A stretch of DNA of 41,488 nt from positions 1 through 41,488 of the forward strand of contig CAJQOM010000027.1 of assembly GCA_905479985.1 (NCBI GenBank). The letters are read 5' to 3'. Shown here in pieces: positions 21,063-31,893 of this stretch. This DNA comes from an uncultured Gammaproteobacteria bacterium (GTDB lineage: Bacteria; Pseudomonadota; Gammaproteobacteria; Nitrosococcales; Methylophagaceae). The first letter of the stretch is position 1. Each line of letters starts with the position of its first letter. Both the position numbers and the translations under genes were made by a program. The notes under the pieces are model-generated. The model was not told where the DNA came from. It did no database searches and saw only the letters and a program-made list of their open reading frames with translations.

Positions 21063-21911
21063 TTAACGAAAAACCTCAATTTCGGTTCGTCGGTTATGGG
21101 CCCGACCTGTTTGCGTCTTATTCGACATCACGGGAATGAGCTCTAAATGGGAGGCCACAGTAATGAGTGATTCCGGTACGCCATTATCCATCAAAAAGTT
21201 TTTAACCACTGCTGAGCGGGCATCTGACAAGGCTTGATTCAAGCGTTTTCTGCCATGGTTATCAGTGTGGCCAGCCAAGGCTATTTTTCTAATGCTCGAA
21301 TCGGCTTGGACAAATTTGACTACACGCATCAGGGCTATTTTCTCTAGTTCACCGAGTTCAGATTTTTCTAATTCAAAATTAACGGTTAAATTTTGAATGT
21401 CTTCGAAAGAGTAGGGCAACAGATCAATTAAACAAGCCTCGAACTGTGGCAGAAAATCCTGCAAATGCACGGTCGACATCAAGACGTTAATTTCTTGATG
21501 GCTATGTTGGCTTAAATAAAACAGTGTTGGGAAGCGCCCCTCATTGATATGGTTTAAAGCCTGGCGGGCATTCACGCCTTCAATATGAAAGACACGTTGC
21601 CCTTGTTGGGCCATAACAATAACCAAGTCTTGGCGTTGCTCACTGTTTTGCCACGGTGCTTCAGCGACTTCAAATGTCACACTGCCTTTTTTAGAGGGTT
21701 GGGTGTTGGTGGTGAAGGTGAGAGAAAAAGGCCATCCGGCGAATTGACCGAATTTAGCGGTACCGAAATCACGGATAGGCTGACTCAAAGTACACTCAAT
21801 AGGCGAGTTGATGAGTTCCCATTGTGTATCTGTAATCGCCGGCTGAAACTGTTCAGCCTGAACCAAGAAAGGGAAGCAAAAAAGCCAAGAGAAAATTATT
21901 TTTTTTATCAT
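21063..21911 (-). CDS. MotY-like OmpA-family protein
   Basis: A 282-residue secreted protein with a signal peptide (MIKKIIFSWLFCFPFLVQA). The N-terminal half resembles MotY of sodium-type or Pseudomonas-type flagella (TQWELINSPIECTLSQPIRDFGTAKF), and the C-terminal half is an OmpA-like peptidoglycan-binding domain (IALAGHTDNHGRKRLNQALSDARSAVVKNFL, then RAHNRRTEIEVF). MotY forms the T-ring around the flagellar motor and anchors stators. Its ATG overlaps the apt stop codon by one base, so the two are cotranscribed. No other flagellar gene is in the window, so the assignment rests on sequence pattern alone; a general OmpA-like protein is the alternative. Confidence 0.7.
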   Translation of the reverse strand: MIKKIIFSWLFCFPFLVQAEQFQPAITDTQWELINSPIECTLSQPIRDFGTAKFGQFAGWPFSLTFTTNTQPSKKGSVTFEVAEAPWQNSEQRQDLVIVMAQQGQRVFHIEGVNARQALNHINEGRFPTLFYLSQHSHQEINVLMSTVHLQDFLPQFEACLIDLLPYSFEDIQNLTVNFELEKSELGELEKIALMRVVKFVQADSSIRKIALAGHTDNHGRKRLNQALSDARSAVVKNFLMDNGVPESLITVASHLELIPVMSNKTQTGRAHNRRTEIEVFR

Positions 21912-22426
21912 TAATATATGAGCAACGAGTGAACAGGGTAAGACATTAATTTAGCCCGGCCATTAAGCGGAGCCAATTCTATTAGAAAGGCACAAGCAAT
22001 AATCTCGCCACCCAATTTCTCTACAAGCTGACAACTGGCTTGCGCTGTGCCGCCTGTGGCCAAGACATCATCAATGAGCAAGATCCTGTCGCCACTTTCA
22101 ATGGCGTCAACATGGGCCTCTAAGCCAGCGCTAGCATACTCTAAGTCGTAATCAACACGTTCAACCGTTGCCGGTAATTTACCGGGCTTTCGTAGCGGGA
22201 TAAATCCGACCCCTAATTGTTGGGCAACCAAGCTACCAAAAATAAAGCCTCGGGCTTCCATCCCTGCGACGGCAGTAATATCCGCTTTTAGATACGGCAA
22301 CGCCAAGGCATTGACGGCTTGGCTTAGGCTATCGTGATCTTTTAGTAGCGGCGTAATATCCTTAAAGACAATACCTGACTCAGGAAAGTCAGCGATATCA
22401 CGTATTTTTGTTTTTAATTTATTCAT
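21911..22426 (-). CDS. apt: Adenine phosphoribosyltransferase
   Basis: A 171-residue purine salvage enzyme converting adenine and PRPP to AMP. The N-terminal block IRDIADFPESGIVFKDITPLL, MEARGFIFG, and the PRPP-binding loop ILLIDDVLATGGTA are all present. I chose the ATG at 22426 (MNKLKTKIRD) over an upstream TTG at 22432. It is followed with a one-base overlap by the MotY-like gene and is divergent from the lipoprotein gene at 22507. Confidence 0.95.
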   Translation of the reverse strand: MNKLKTKIRDIADFPESGIVFKDITPLLKDHDSLSQAVNALALPYLKADITAVAGMEARGFIFGSLVAQQLGVGFIPLRKPGKLPATVERVDYDLEYASAGLEAHVDAIESGDRILLIDDVLATGGTAQASCQLVEKLGGEIIACAFLIELAPLNGRAKLMSYPVHSLLIY

Positions 22427-22506
22427 GAACAAGCATTCTGATAAAAGTTAATTTATTATAGCGGCTGTGATCAAGTATCTGGCGGCAATTTTAAGGTAGA
22501 TAAATA

Positions 22507-23142
22507 ATGAATGTGATTAAAACAGTCGTGGCCTTTGGCATGATGTTGAGTTTGACAGGCTGTCTGGGTTTAATGAACAGTAAGCCAGAACAGGCAATTG
22601 TTGAGGAAACACCGCAGCAATTTTACGTTATTGATGTTGACCGCGGCTTGAAAGAACATGATCGTTCGCAAGGACGTGTTTTGTATCTAGCACCCGTTGT
22701 CGTCACCTCACAATTTCAAGCCAAAAATATTGTTTTCAAGGTAGGGGATAATGCGTTTCAACCGCAACCGAATCATGCCTTTTTCGACACGCCGCAAGAT
22801 ATGTTTACCACGCAACTACAACGCTGGTTGACTAAAACAGGATTCTTTAAGCGTGTGACCTTAGATGATCCGGATCAAGCGGACTATGTGTTAGAAGTCG
22901 CAGTGACCGGCTTATACGGTGATAAAAGAGCTGACGTGCCAGCACAATCAATACTTGAAATGCAGTTTTTCATGACGGATACCAATGCAGAAACAGAAGA
23001 AGTCGTTTTCCAAACGGGGTTACATATTGACATCGATATTGCTGAAACAACGCCGTCGAACACCGTAAAGGGCTGGAAAACGGGCTTGAAAAAGCTATTG
23101 TCGACCTTAGAGGACGATTTAAGCAGTTATTTTCCTGATTAG
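22507..23142 (+). CDS. Lipoprotein, PqiC/ABC-auxiliary type
   Basis: A 211-residue protein with a lipoprotein signal ending in the lipobox LTGC (Cys at residue 19). The body has the pattern of ABC-type transport auxiliary lipoproteins (PqiC family): FYVIDVDRG near the start, VLYLAPVVVTSQF, a block with TQLQRWLTKTGFF, DQADYVLEVAVTGLYGD and a final helix. Such proteins partner MCE-type lipid transporters, but no mla or mce gene is nearby, so the family call is tentative. It stands alone between apt and gyrA. Confidence 0.6.
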   Translation: MNVIKTVVAFGMMLSLTGCLGLMNSKPEQAIVEETPQQFYVIDVDRGLKEHDRSQGRVLYLAPVVVTSQFQAKNIVFKVGDNAFQPQPNHAFFDTPQDMFTTQLQRWLTKTGFFKRVTLDDPDQADYVLEVAVTGLYGDKRADVPAQSILEMQFFMTDTNAETEEVVFQTGLHIDIDIAETTPSNTVKGWKTGLKKLLSTLEDDLSSYFPD

Positions 23143-23247
23143 ACCCCCTAGAGTGTGTTGAGTATAAATGTGCATGAAATCGCCTAAAATGATAGGATTA
23201 CTGTTTCGTTGAAAATAACGCCTCATATTGATTTGGATGAAAGTTAG

Positions 23248-25842
23248 ATGACTGATGAAATTGCCTTAGAGTTGGACTCGATTAGTATTGAAGAAGAGAT
23301 GAAGCAGTCTTATCTCGACTATGCAATGAGTGTCATCGTTGGCCGAGCATTACCCGATGTAAGAGATGGTCTCAAACCGGTTCACCGCCGTGTTTTATTC
23401 GCGATGCGGGAGTTGAATAATAACTGGAATGGATCGTATAAAAAATCAGCCCGTATTGTCGGTGACGTGATTGGTAAATACCATCCACATGGCGATACCG
23501 CTGTTTATGACACCATGGTTCGGATGGCACAACCATTTTCAATGCGTTATATGTTGGTTGATGGTCAAGGTAACTTCGGGTCAGTAGATGGTGATTCTCC
23601 TGCTGCGATGCGTTATACCGAAGTACGCATGGCAAAAATCACCCATGAAATGCTGGCGGATTTAGAAAAAGAAACCGTTGATTTCACTGCCAACTATGAT
23701 GAGTCAGAGCATGAGCCATCAGTGTTGCCGACCAAGATTCCCACTTTATTAGTGAATGGCTCTTCGGGTATTGCTGTAGGGATGGCCACCAATATCCCAC
23801 CGCATAACCTGACCGAAATTTTAAACGCTTGTATTGCGACAGTCGACCAACCCGATATCGATATTGCCGGTTTAATGCAACATATACCTGGCCCTGACTT
23901 TCCAACAGCGGCCATGATTAATGGTGCCGGAGGCATCAGTGAAGCCTACCGTACGGGTCGCGGCCGAGTTCATATTCGCGCAAGAGCTGAAATTGAAACC
24001 AATGACAGCACAGGCCAGCAAAGTATTGTCGTTATTGAATTACCGTATCAAGTCAATAAAGCCCGTTTATTAGAAAAAATTGCCGAACTGGTTAAAGATA
24101 AGAAAATAGAAGGTATCTCAGGCTTACGCGATGAGTCGGACAAAGACGGTATGCGTATGGTCGTTGTTTTAAAACGCGGTGAAGTGCCAGAAGTCGTTTT
24201 AAACAACCTCTACAAACAAACCCAGATGCAAACAGTATTTGGTGTCAACATGGTTGCAATCGTTGATGGCCAGCCGCGTTTGTTAGGTTTAAAAGCAATT
24301 CTTGATGCGTTCATACGTCATCGCCGTGAAGTTGTCACACGCCGTTCATTGTTTGAATTACGCAAAGCACGTGACCGCGCGCATATCTTAGAAGGTTTAG
24401 CGACCGCTTTAGCCAATATTGATGAAGTAATCGAGCTGATTAAATCATCAACCAACCCAGCAGAAGCGAAAGCCGCATTGCTATCACGTGGCTGGGGATC
24501 AAAAATGATTCTCGACATGTTGGGCAATGCCGGAGCGGAAGCATCTCGCCCAGAAGGCTTGGAAGCTGAGTTAGGTTTAGTCGATGGGGCTTATCATTTA
24601 TCTGCCACACAAGCCCAAGCTATTTTAGATATGCGTTTGCATCGTCTAACAGGCTTAGAACAAGATAAAATCTTAGATGAGTACCGTGAAGTATTAGAAG
24701 AAATCGCCAAATTATTGGCCATTTTGAGTGACCCAGATAATTTAATGGCCGTGATTCGTGAAGAATTGGTCAAAGTGAAAGAAGAATATGGCGATGAACG
24801 TCGTACAGAAATCTTAGGGACACATCTTGATTTAACGCTAGAAGATTTAATTACTGAAGAAGAAATGGTCGTAACCTTATCGCATGCGGGTTATGCCAAA
24901 ACGCAGCAATTGGATACCTATCAGGCACAACGTCGTGGTGGTAAAGGTAAGTCTGCAACGTCAATGAAAGATGAAGATTTTATCGAACATCTCTTTATCG
25001 CTAATACCCACGATACTTTATTGTGCTTCTCAAGTGCCGGTAAAGTGTATTGGAAAAAAGTCTATGAATTACCACAAGGTGGTCGTGCAGCACGTGGCAA
25101 ACCAATCGTAAATTTACTGCCGCTAGAAGAGGGTGAGAAAATCAACGCAGTGTTGGCTATTCGTGAGTTTGAAGCTGATAAATTCATCTTTATGGTGACA
25201 GAGTCTGGCACCGTTAAGAAAACACCATTAGTCGATTATTCACGCCCTAGAGCCAACGGCATTATCGCTGTCGATTTAAAAGAAGAAGATAAATTAGTTG
25301 ATGTCGCCTTAACGACGGGTGAATCTGACATCATGCTATTTAGCTCAGGTGGTAAAGTGATTCGTTTTGATGAACGAGATGTTCGTTCAATGGGCCGAGT
25401 GTCTCGTGGTGTCCGCGGCATGCGTTTGCCAGAAGGCCAGAAAATCATTTCATTGATTATTGCTCATGATGAAGATGGTGCTATTTTAACCGCTACCGAG
25501 CTTGGTTTTGGTAAGCGTACACATTTGGCAGAGTATCGTGTTCAAGGACGAGGCGGCCAAGGGATTATTTCGATTCAAACGTCTGAGCGGAATGGTAATG
25601 TCGTCGGTGCAGTGCAAGTGTTAGACGAACATCAGATCATGTTGATTACCAATGGCGGCACTTTGGTCAGAACCCCTGTTAAAGATGTTTCAATCGTGGG
25701 GCGTAATACCCAAGGTGTAAAATTGATTAATCTAACTAAGAAAGAGAAGTTAGTCGGCCTTGAGCGTGTGCTTGAAGTGGAAGGCGATGATGATGAACTT
25801 GAGTCAGATGGTGATGAAGTAGCATCAGAAGCGGATGAATAG
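23248..25842 (+). CDS. gyrA: DNA gyrase subunit A
   Basis: An 864-residue breakage-reunion subunit that, with GyrB, introduces negative supercoils. The catalytic tyrosine is in [10 protein letters not shown]; the quinolone-determining region reads [17 protein letters not shown], with Thr at the position of E. coli Ser83, as in several gammaproteobacteria, so it is not by itself evidence of resistance. The GyrA box (QRRGGKG near residue 559) begins the C-terminal beta-pinwheel that wraps DNA. The tail is very acidic ([12 protein letters not shown]). pheA follows after 61 bases without a visible terminator. Confidence 0.98.
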   Translation: MTDEIALELDSISIEEEMKQSYLDYAMSVIVGRALPDVRDGLKPVHRRVLFAMRELNNNWNGSYKKSARIVGDVIGKYHPHGDTAVYDTMVRMAQPFSMRYMLVDGQGNFGSVDGDSPAAMRYTEVRMAKITHEMLADLEKETVDFTANYDESEHEPSVLPTKIPTLLVNGSSGIAVGMATNIPPHNLTEILNACIATVDQPDIDIAGLMQHIPGPDFPTAAMINGAGGISEAYRTGRGRVHIRARAEIETNDSTGQQSIVVIELPYQVNKARLLEKIAELVKDKKIEGISGLRDESDKDGMRMVVVLKRGEVPEVVLNNLYKQTQMQTVFGVNMVAIVDGQPRLLGLKAILDAFIRHRREVVTRRSLFELRKARDRAHILEGLATALANIDEVIELIKSSTNPAEAKAALLSRGWGSKMILDMLGNAGAEASRPEGLEAELGLVDGAYHLSATQAQAILDMRLHRLTGLEQDKILDEYREVLEEIAKLLAILSDPDNLMAVIREELVKVKEEYGDERRTEILGTHLDLTLEDLITEEEMVVTLSHAGYAKTQQLDTYQAQRRGGKGKSATSMKDEDFIEHLFIANTHDTLLCFSSAGKVYWKKVYELPQGGRAARGKPIVNLLPLEEGEKINAVLAIREFEADKFIFMVTESGTVKKTPLVDYSRPRANGIIAVDLKEEDKLVDVALTTGESDIMLFSSGGKVIRFDERDVRSMGRVSRGVRGMRLPEGQKIISLIIAHDEDGAILTATELGFGKRTHLAEYRVQGRGGQGIISIQTSERNGNVVGAVQVLDEHQIMLITNGGTLVRTPVKDVSIVGRNTQGVKLINLTKKEKLVGLERVLEVEGDDDELESDGDEVASEADE

Positions 25843-25903
25843 TCTACAAAATCATGTGGACAAGACAATGCGATGGCAGTTCTAGCTGGGAAAGGGTAAA
25901 ACA

Positions 25904-26989
25904 ATGAGTGAAAAGCAAGCCTTGCAGGCCATTCGACAACGGATAGACGACATTGATCTGCAAGTTCAAGCCTTACTCAATCAGCGTGCCGAAATGGCGC
26001 AAGAAGTAGCGCGAATCAAAATAGCCAACGGCGAACAAACCGACTTTTATCGGCCCGAACGCGAAGCCATGGTGTTACGACAAGTGATGGAACGTAACCA
26101 AGGGCCATTAGATGCCAAAGAAGTTGCTCGGTTATTCCGAGAAATCATGTCAGCTTGCCTGGCTGCTGAGAAACCATTACAAGTCGCTTATCTTGGGCCA
26201 GAAGGCTCATTTACCCAAGCGGCAACATTGAAGCAATTTGGCGGATCGGTTGACCCTAAGCCACTTTCAACGATTGCCGATGTGTTTCACGAAGTTGAAG
26301 TAGGTAATGCCAGTTATGGTGTTGTGCCTGTAGAAAACTCAACGGAAGGGATGGTGACACACACCTTAGATGAATTTATCAATACGCCACTTAAAATCAA
26401 TGGCGAAGTGTCATTGCGGATCCATCATTATCTGCTGAGCAAAGAAACCCAATTAACCAATGTTAAAAAGATCTATGGTCATCCTCAAGCGTTAGCACAA
26501 TGCCGCCAATGGCTAGCAACGCATTGTGCTGGTTGTGAACAAATACCTGTGAGCAGTAATTCAGAAGCAGCTAGAAAAGTGGCGGGTGAAGCTAGTGCCG
26601 CTGCGATTGCCGCGAACCGTGCAGCCGAAATTTATCAGTTAGAAACCCTAGCCAGCAATATTGAAGATGAAGCGGATAATACAACGCGTTTTCTCGTTAT
26701 AGGTCGTCAAGATATTGGCCCATCAGGTCAAGATAAAACAGCTTTACTGGTGTCAACAAAAAACCAGCCGGGTGCATTACATAGCCTGCTAGAACCGCTA
26801 GCAAAAAGCGGTATTACCATGTCGAGGATTGAGTCTCGTCCTTCGCGTAAAGGGGTGTGGGAATATGTGTTTTTCATTGATATAGAAGGCCATAACAATG
26901 ATGCGGAAATTGCTATGGCATTAGACAAGCTAGAACAAGCATCATCAATGTGTCGCGTATTAGGCTCTTATCCGAAGGCAGTATTATAG
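25904..26989 (+). CDS. pheA: Chorismate mutase/prephenate dehydratase (P-protein)
   Basis: A 361-residue fusion for phenylalanine synthesis. Residues 1-85 are an AroQ-type chorismate mutase ([30 protein letters not shown]), about 92-270 the prephenate dehydratase ([32 protein letters not shown] with the catalytic Thr), and about 282-355 an ACT domain with [21 protein letters not shown] that senses phenylalanine. AAAGGG lies before the ATG. serC, often found next to pheA, is absent here. Its TAG stop overlaps the GTG start of ispH. Confidence 0.96.
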   Translation: MSEKQALQAIRQRIDDIDLQVQALLNQRAEMAQEVARIKIANGEQTDFYRPEREAMVLRQVMERNQGPLDAKEVARLFREIMSACLAAEKPLQVAYLGPEGSFTQAATLKQFGGSVDPKPLSTIADVFHEVEVGNASYGVVPVENSTEGMVTHTLDEFINTPLKINGEVSLRIHHYLLSKETQLTNVKKIYGHPQALAQCRQWLATHCAGCEQIPVSSNSEAARKVAGEASAAAIAANRAAEIYQLETLASNIEDEADNTTRFLVIGRQDIGPSGQDKTALLVSTKNQPGALHSLLEPLAKSGITMSRIESRPSRKGVWEYVFFIDIEGHNNDAEIAMALDKLEQASSMCRVLGSYPKAVL

Positions 26990-27942
26990 TGGAGTTATTA
27001 CTCGCTAATCCTAGAGGATTCTGCGCTGGTGTTGATCGCGCGATTGAGATTGTTGAAAGGGCGATTAAACTATTTGGTGCGCCAATTTATGTGCGTCATG
27101 AAGTTGTTCATAATCGCTTTGTGGTTGATGATTTGAAAAACAAAGGCGCGGTCTTTGTCGATGAAGTCGATGAAGTACCTGACAATAGCATCCTGATTTT
27201 CAGTGCCCACGGCGTGTCAAAACAAGTGCAAGAACAGGGAAAGCAACGGGGCTTAAATGTCTTTGATGCAACCTGCCCACTAGTGACCAAAGTGCATATG
27301 GAAGTGGCCAAGTTTGAAAGACAAGGTAAAGAATGTATTTTAATCGGTCATGTTGGCCACCCAGAAGTGGAAGGGACAATGGGCCAATACACCTCTGAGC
27401 AAGGCGGCATGTACCTGGTGGAAACCCCTGAAGACGTGGCTAATTTAGCTGTTAAAAACCCAGATAATTTGGCCTTTGTGACCCAAACGACACTGTCCGT
27501 CGACGATACATCGCGCGTCATTGATGCCTTAAGAATGACCTTCCCAAACATTGAAGGGCCACGCAAAGATGATATTTGCTATGCCACCCAAAACCGTCAA
27601 GATGCGGTAAAAAATTTAGCGCAGCAATGCGATGTTGTCATGGTAGTTGGGTCAAAAAATAGTTCGAATTCTAATCGTCTTCGTGAGTTGTCAGATAAAT
27701 TAAACACAACGGCTTATTTGATCGACAACGCTCAAGAGGTTAACCCCGACTGGCTAAATTCTGTGTCGGTAGTCGGTTTAACAGCCGGTGCATCTGCCCC
27801 GGAGTTATTAGTGCAAAATGTCGTCGAACGATTAAAAGAACTCGGCGTAACACAAGTGAACGAGCTAGATGGGCGACCCGAAAAAGTCGAGTTTTCATTG
27901 CCTAAAGAATTGAAAGTGGATATCTCAGCGCTGTCACATTAA
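26989..27942 (+). CDS. ispH: 4-hydroxy-3-methylbut-2-enyl diphosphate reductase
   Basis: A 317-residue iron-sulfur enzyme, the last step of the MEP isoprenoid pathway, giving IPP and DMAPP. The three cluster cysteines are in [25 protein letters not shown] and [11 protein letters not shown]; the catalytic Glu is in the [12 protein letters not shown] region. I chose the GTG at 26989, which overlaps the pheA TAG, since the protein then begins directly with [12 protein letters not shown]; an in-frame ATG at 26950 inside pheA would add residues unlike the family. An ABC permease gene starts three bases after the stop. Confidence 0.96.
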   Translation: MELLLANPRGFCAGVDRAIEIVERAIKLFGAPIYVRHEVVHNRFVVDDLKNKGAVFVDEVDEVPDNSILIFSAHGVSKQVQEQGKQRGLNVFDATCPLVTKVHMEVAKFERQGKECILIGHVGHPEVEGTMGQYTSEQGGMYLVETPEDVANLAVKNPDNLAFVTQTTLSVDDTSRVIDALRMTFPNIEGPRKDDICYATQNRQDAVKNLAQQCDVVMVVGSKNSSNSNRLRELSDKLNTTAYLIDNAQEVNPDWLNSVSVVGLTAGASAPELLVQNVVERLKELGVTQVNELDGRPEKVEFSLPKELKVDISALSH

Positions 27943-27945
27943 CTT

Positions 27946-29367
27946 ATGTCATCTCTTCCTTTCCTGCCCGTTTTCCTCTGGACTGATATCCTGATTTATC
28001 TGCTCCTCGCAGTGATCATGCTTTCTGTGCTTTATATCCGAAAACACCCACATCTCACTGCACCATGGAAATTGGTATTGCAACGGAAACGAGGTGTCAT
28101 TTCGTTGATGATTTTACTGTGCTACGTTGCCGTCGGCTTACTGGATTCCTTTCATTTTCGTTTAGCGGTTGAAAATGATAAATCAACCGATCAACAGCAT
28201 TATGCAACCGAAGTGCTAGCGGTATTAGATTTAGTGATTATGCCCCTGCGAGAGCAAGTCGAAAAAACCTATTCAGCGCCCTTTGCCACCCGCTCTTTTG
28301 TCAAAGAAATGCAGCAAACCGGCAAAACAACATTACAGTACGATTATGCCAAATTAAAATATGCTGGCGCCCATCTAGGCTCTGATCAGGATAAATGGGC
28401 TGATATTCAGGCAACGGTAATCACTACCACCACTAAAGCCACGCTAGTGTGGTTCGTCTTATCGATAGCGTTTATCTTTATGTTGGCAGCAAGGCGAAAA
28501 GTGACCTGGCATCAGCAAGCGATCACTATTTTATCTGGCCAATCACGCTATCCACTACGCACCCTATTATTTATGTTGTGGCTCATCGCATTCACCGTGT
28601 GGACTACCGCAGCATTAAGCGTGGATTACCATGTCTTCGGCACCGATAAAGTGGGGCAAGATGTCCTATACCAATCATTAAAAAGTATTCGAACCGGGCT
28701 TGTCATTGGGACATTAACCACATTAGTGATGTTGCCATTAGCAGTGTCGATGGGATTAGCAGCAGGTTACTTTAGGGGGTGGATTGATGACGTCATTCAG
28801 TATATCTACACCACACTGAACTCAATACCAGGTGTATTGTTGATAGCGGCAGCAGTGTTAATGCTGCAGGTCTATATGAACAACCATCCTGAGAACTTCG
28901 TCACGATCGCAGAACGCGCCGATATGCGTTTATTATTCCTATGTATCATTTTGGGCGTCACGAGCTGGACAGGACTTTGCCGTATTTTAAGGGGTGAAAC
29001 ACTGAAATTACGCGAGGCGGAATATGTGTTGGCTTCAAGGGCATTAGGGACAAGCAGTTTTAGTATCCTGCATCGACACATCATGCCGAACCTAATGCAT
29101 ATTGTCATGATCGCGGTGGTGTTAGATTTTAGTGGTTTGGTCCTAGCTGAAGCCGTCTTATCTTATGTTGGTGTTGGGGTAGATCCATCGATGATCAGTT
29201 GGGGTAATATGATTAACAGCGCGCGACTCGAAATGGCCCGTGACCCCGTTGTTTGGTGGTCTCTGACAGCCGCCTTTGTCTTTATGTTTGTCTTGGTACT
29301 CGCTGCAAACTTATTTGCGGACGTAGTCCGTGATGCCTTTGACCCTAGGTCACAAAGAGCCGTATGA
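27946..29367 (+). CDS. OppC/DppC-type ABC permease with N-terminal extension
   Basis: A 473-residue inner-membrane protein. The C-terminal portion from about residue 225 is a standard peptide-type permease (VFGTDKVGQDVLYQSLKSIRTGLVIG, then the ATPase-coupling EAA loop EYVLASRALGTSSFSILHRHIMPN). The first 220 residues are an additional region with hydrophobic segments near 10-28, 48-66 and 165-182 and a soluble stretch with CxxC-free, charged sequence between them, longer than in ordinary DppC. The gene starts three bases after ispH and overlaps the ATPase gene by four bases (ATGA). No DppB-type permease or binding protein accompanies it. Confidence 0.85.
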   Translation: MSSLPFLPVFLWTDILIYLLLAVIMLSVLYIRKHPHLTAPWKLVLQRKRGVISLMILLCYVAVGLLDSFHFRLAVENDKSTDQQHYATEVLAVLDLVIMPLREQVEKTYSAPFATRSFVKEMQQTGKTTLQYDYAKLKYAGAHLGSDQDKWADIQATVITTTTKATLVWFVLSIAFIFMLAARRKVTWHQQAITILSGQSRYPLRTLLFMLWLIAFTVWTTAALSVDYHVFGTDKVGQDVLYQSLKSIRTGLVIGTLTTLVMLPLAVSMGLAAGYFRGWIDDVIQYIYTTLNSIPGVLLIAAAVLMLQVYMNNHPENFVTIAERADMRLLFLCIILGVTSWTGLCRILRGETLKLREAEYVLASRALGTSSFSILHRHIMPNLMHIVMIAVVLDFSGLVLAEAVLSYVGVGVDPSMISWGNMINSARLEMARDPVVWWSLTAAFVFMFVLVLAANLFADVVRDAFDPRSQRAV

Positions 29368-31364
29368 CAACATTACTCAAAGTCAGCGGGCTCACTACAC
29401 ATATCGGCAGTAAAACAAAACCAATTAAACCGGTTGACGGGGTGAGTTTCAATGTCGAAAAAGGCCAAACATTTGCGTTATTAGGCGAGTCTGGCTGTGG
29501 TAAATCAATGACCGCACTGTCATTACTTCGCTTAAACCCACAACACGTCAGCCGTATTGTCTCAGGAAAAATTGAATTAGACGGCCAAGATCTACTTAGT
29601 TTGTCAGAAACCGAAATGGAGCATATTCGTGGTCGACGCATCGCCATGATCTTCCAAGAACCGCAAAGTTCACTTAATCCAGTTTTATCGGTCAGCCAAC
29701 AAATTGGTGAAGCACTACAATGGCATTTTGAGATAATGGGTGATGCACTACAAGCGCGCATTCTCGAGCTATTATCTTCAGTGGGTATACCCGATCCAGA
29801 ACAACGCATCAAAGCCTACCCGCATCAATTATCGGGTGGAATGAAACAACGGGTGATGATTGCCATTGCCTTAGCCGGCGAACCGGAGCTTCTCATTGCA
29901 GATGAGCCGACGACCGCTTTAGATGTCACCATCCAGGCACAGATACTCGATTTATTAAAACAAATCCAACGTGATACTGGCATGGCGATATTATTAATTA
30001 GCCATGACTTAGCGGTCGTTGCCCAAATGGCGGACCATGTCGCTGTCATGTATGCCGGCCAAATTGTTGAAACAGCACCGAGAGACCAATTTTTTAAACA
30101 GGTGAACCATCCTTACAGTCAAAAATTGTTTGAAGCACTTCCAACGGAACAAAAAAGGCAACAACAATTAACGGTTATCAAAGGCAATGTGCCAGCATTG
30201 GATACTGTATTTTCTGGTTGTAGATTTGTAGAACGGTGCGATAAAGCGATAGACCAGTGTGATTCAATACCGCCACAATGGTACCAAACCCAACAAAGTG
30301 GGGTGCGATGCCATTTATATGATCCTAAGCATGACCAAGTAGCCTCAACGCAAAGCAACGCGATCACGGCATCCTCGTTGTCAGTGATTCCAACCGAACA
30401 ATCGCCGATATTGCAACTTGAACAATTACAGGTGCATTTCCCGATTAAAAAAGGGTTGTTACAACGTGTTGTAGGCCAAGTCAAAGCCGTCGATGGCGTG
30501 AGTTTACAATTAAGGCAAGCGGAAACAGTTGCCTTAGTGGGGGAGTCAGGTTGCGGTAAAACGACAGTGGGTAAAGGTATTTTACAGTTGGTAGCTGTCA
30601 CTGGTGGGGAAGTCACTTATCAAGATAAAGTATTAAATCAAATATCAGCTAGCGAACTCAAATCGCAGCGCAATGCATTACAAATTATCTTTCAAGACCC
30701 TTATGCGTCAATGAACCCGAGAATGACGGTATCGCAAGTCATCGAAGAAGCTATGCTAGCGGCACCATCCGTTAAAACAAGCAGTGAACGTATTAAGCGA
30801 ATCGATGCGTTACTAGAAAGGGTAGGACTTGATGCACAATATAAACACCGTTATCCACATGAGTTTTCCGGTGGTCAGCGCCAACGAATATGTATCGCAA
30901 GGGCGTTAGCAGCTGAACCCAAAGTATTGATCTGTGATGAACCGACCAGTGCCTTAGATGTGTCCGTTCAAGCCCAGATATTGAATTTATTACGAGAACT
31001 ACAACAAGAGTTTGGCCTAAGTTATTTCTTTATCACCCATAATATTTCGGTGGTTGAATACCTCGCACACCGTATTGCAGTGATGTACCTTGGGCGTATT
31101 GTCGAACAAGGCACGCGCGACGAGATTTTAAAGTCACCTAAACATCCGTATACACAAGCTTTGTTAGCGGCTGTCCCTAAACTCGAAGATGATAAAGGGC
31201 GTGAGACTATTCAGCTCGAAGGTGAATTGCCATCGCCAGCTAATCCGCCACAAGGTTGCCATTTTCACCAGCGGTGTCCACAGGCAATGCCACAGTGTAA
31301 AACGGCCTATCCCGAACCAACCCAATTGACCGCCGAGCATGAAGTGCGGTGTTTCTTATATTAA
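29364..31364 (+). CDS. Peptide-type ABC ATPase, DppD-DppF fusion
   Basis: A 666-residue protein with two complete nucleotide-binding domains. Domain 1 has Walker A GESGCGKS at residues 41-48, signature LSGGMKQR and Walker [13 protein letters not shown]; domain 2 has [17 protein letters not shown] and [11 protein letters not shown]. Each ends in the oligopeptide-transporter C-terminal motif with paired cysteines ([14 protein letters not shown] and [14 protein letters not shown]). It resembles YejF/GsiA-type fusions and would energise uptake of peptides or similar solutes through the permease just upstream. The substrate is not defined. Confidence 0.9.
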   Translation: MTTLLKVSGLTTHIGSKTKPIKPVDGVSFNVEKGQTFALLGESGCGKSMTALSLLRLNPQHVSRIVSGKIELDGQDLLSLSETEMEHIRGRRIAMIFQEPQSSLNPVLSVSQQIGEALQWHFEIMGDALQARILELLSSVGIPDPEQRIKAYPHQLSGGMKQRVMIAIALAGEPELLIADEPTTALDVTIQAQILDLLKQIQRDTGMAILLISHDLAVVAQMADHVAVMYAGQIVETAPRDQFFKQVNHPYSQKLFEALPTEQKRQQQLTVIKGNVPALDTVFSGCRFVERCDKAIDQCDSIPPQWYQTQQSGVRCHLYDPKHDQVASTQSNAITASSLSVIPTEQSPILQLEQLQVHFPIKKGLLQRVVGQVKAVDGVSLQLRQAETVALVGESGCGKTTVGKGILQLVAVTGGEVTYQDKVLNQISASELKSQRNALQIIFQDPYASMNPRMTVSQVIEEAMLAAPSVKTSSERIKRIDALLERVGLDAQYKHRYPHEFSGGQRQRICIARALAAEPKVLICDEPTSALDVSVQAQILNLLRELQQEFGLSYFFITHNISVVEYLAHRIAVMYLGRIVEQGTRDEILKSPKHPYTQALLAAVPKLEDDKGRETIQLEGELPSPANPPQGCHFHQRCPQAMPQCKTAYPEPTQLTAEHEVRCFLY

Positions 31365-31379
31365 ATAGAGAATGTAACC

Positions 31380-31625
31380 ATGGATCAACAAACACAAACC
31401 GAAATTGAAGCAGCGGCGTTTCGTCAATTATTAGCCCATTTACAAGAAAACACGGAAGTACAAAATATAGACTTAATGAACCTAGCGGGTTTTTGTCGTA
31501 ACTGCCTATCAAAATGGGTCTTAGCGGCAGCAGAAGAAAAGGGTGTTGAGATGGACTACGACAAAGCGAGGGAATTCGTCTACAACATGCCTTATTCAGA
31601 ATGGAAAGAAAAATACCAACGCTAA
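31380..31625 (+). CDS. DUF1244 family protein
   Basis: An 81-residue soluble protein with the DUF1244 pattern: EAAAFRQLLAHLQENTEVQNIDLMNLAGFCRNCLSKWVLAAAEEKG, including the FCRNCLSKW cysteine pair, and ending YNMPYSEWKEKYQ. The family is widespread in proteobacteria and without established function; the C-x2-C pair could bind metal. It follows the ATPase gene by 15 bases and is convergent with the anti-sigma gene. Confidence 0.85.
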   Translation: MDQQTQTEIEAAAFRQLLAHLQENTEVQNIDLMNLAGFCRNCLSKWVLAAAEEKGVEMDYDKAREFVYNMPYSEWKEKYQR

Positions 31626-31632
31626 AAGTGAT

Positions 31633-31893
31633 TTAGTGATCACCCGGATTGGTTTTGTCACACATGGCATGCAGTTTTTTTGCTAAAGCCTGTCGATCCG
31701 TTGCATCCATTTCTTGTGGTTTTGCCACGGTGACGGTATCAATTGTTTGTCGAAACTGCTGCACGTAATTGCGGCAACAACGGCAAATAACAAGATGCAT
31801 GAACAACGCGATACGTTTAGAAAGGGGCAAACCGCCTTCTACACCAGCGATATAGTTACTTGTTTCTTCAGTGACATCTTTACATTGCAGCAT
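31633..31893 (-). CDS. Putative zinc-finger anti-sigma factor
   Basis: An 86-residue cytoplasmic protein with a zinc-binding anti-sigma motif H-x3-C-x2-C at HLVICRCC (about residues 33-40) and a preceding helix with cysteine near residue 4 (LQCKDVTEETSNYIAG). There is no transmembrane helix. Proteins of this kind hold an ECF sigma factor inactive until a metal or redox signal acts on the zinc site. It begins one base after the stop of the sigma factor gene, so the pair is translated together. Its neighbours suggest a copper or oxidant response, which is inference. Confidence 0.8.
   Translation of the reverse strand: MLQCKDVTEETSNYIAGVEGGLPLSKRIALFMHLVICRCCRNYVQQFRQTIDTVTVAKPQEMDATDRQALAKKLHAMCDKTNPGDH

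Noticed and set aside
23490-23520. Thr in the GyrA quinolone region as a resistance mutation
   Set aside because: Thr at this position is the normal residue in several gammaproteobacteria such as Pseudomonas.
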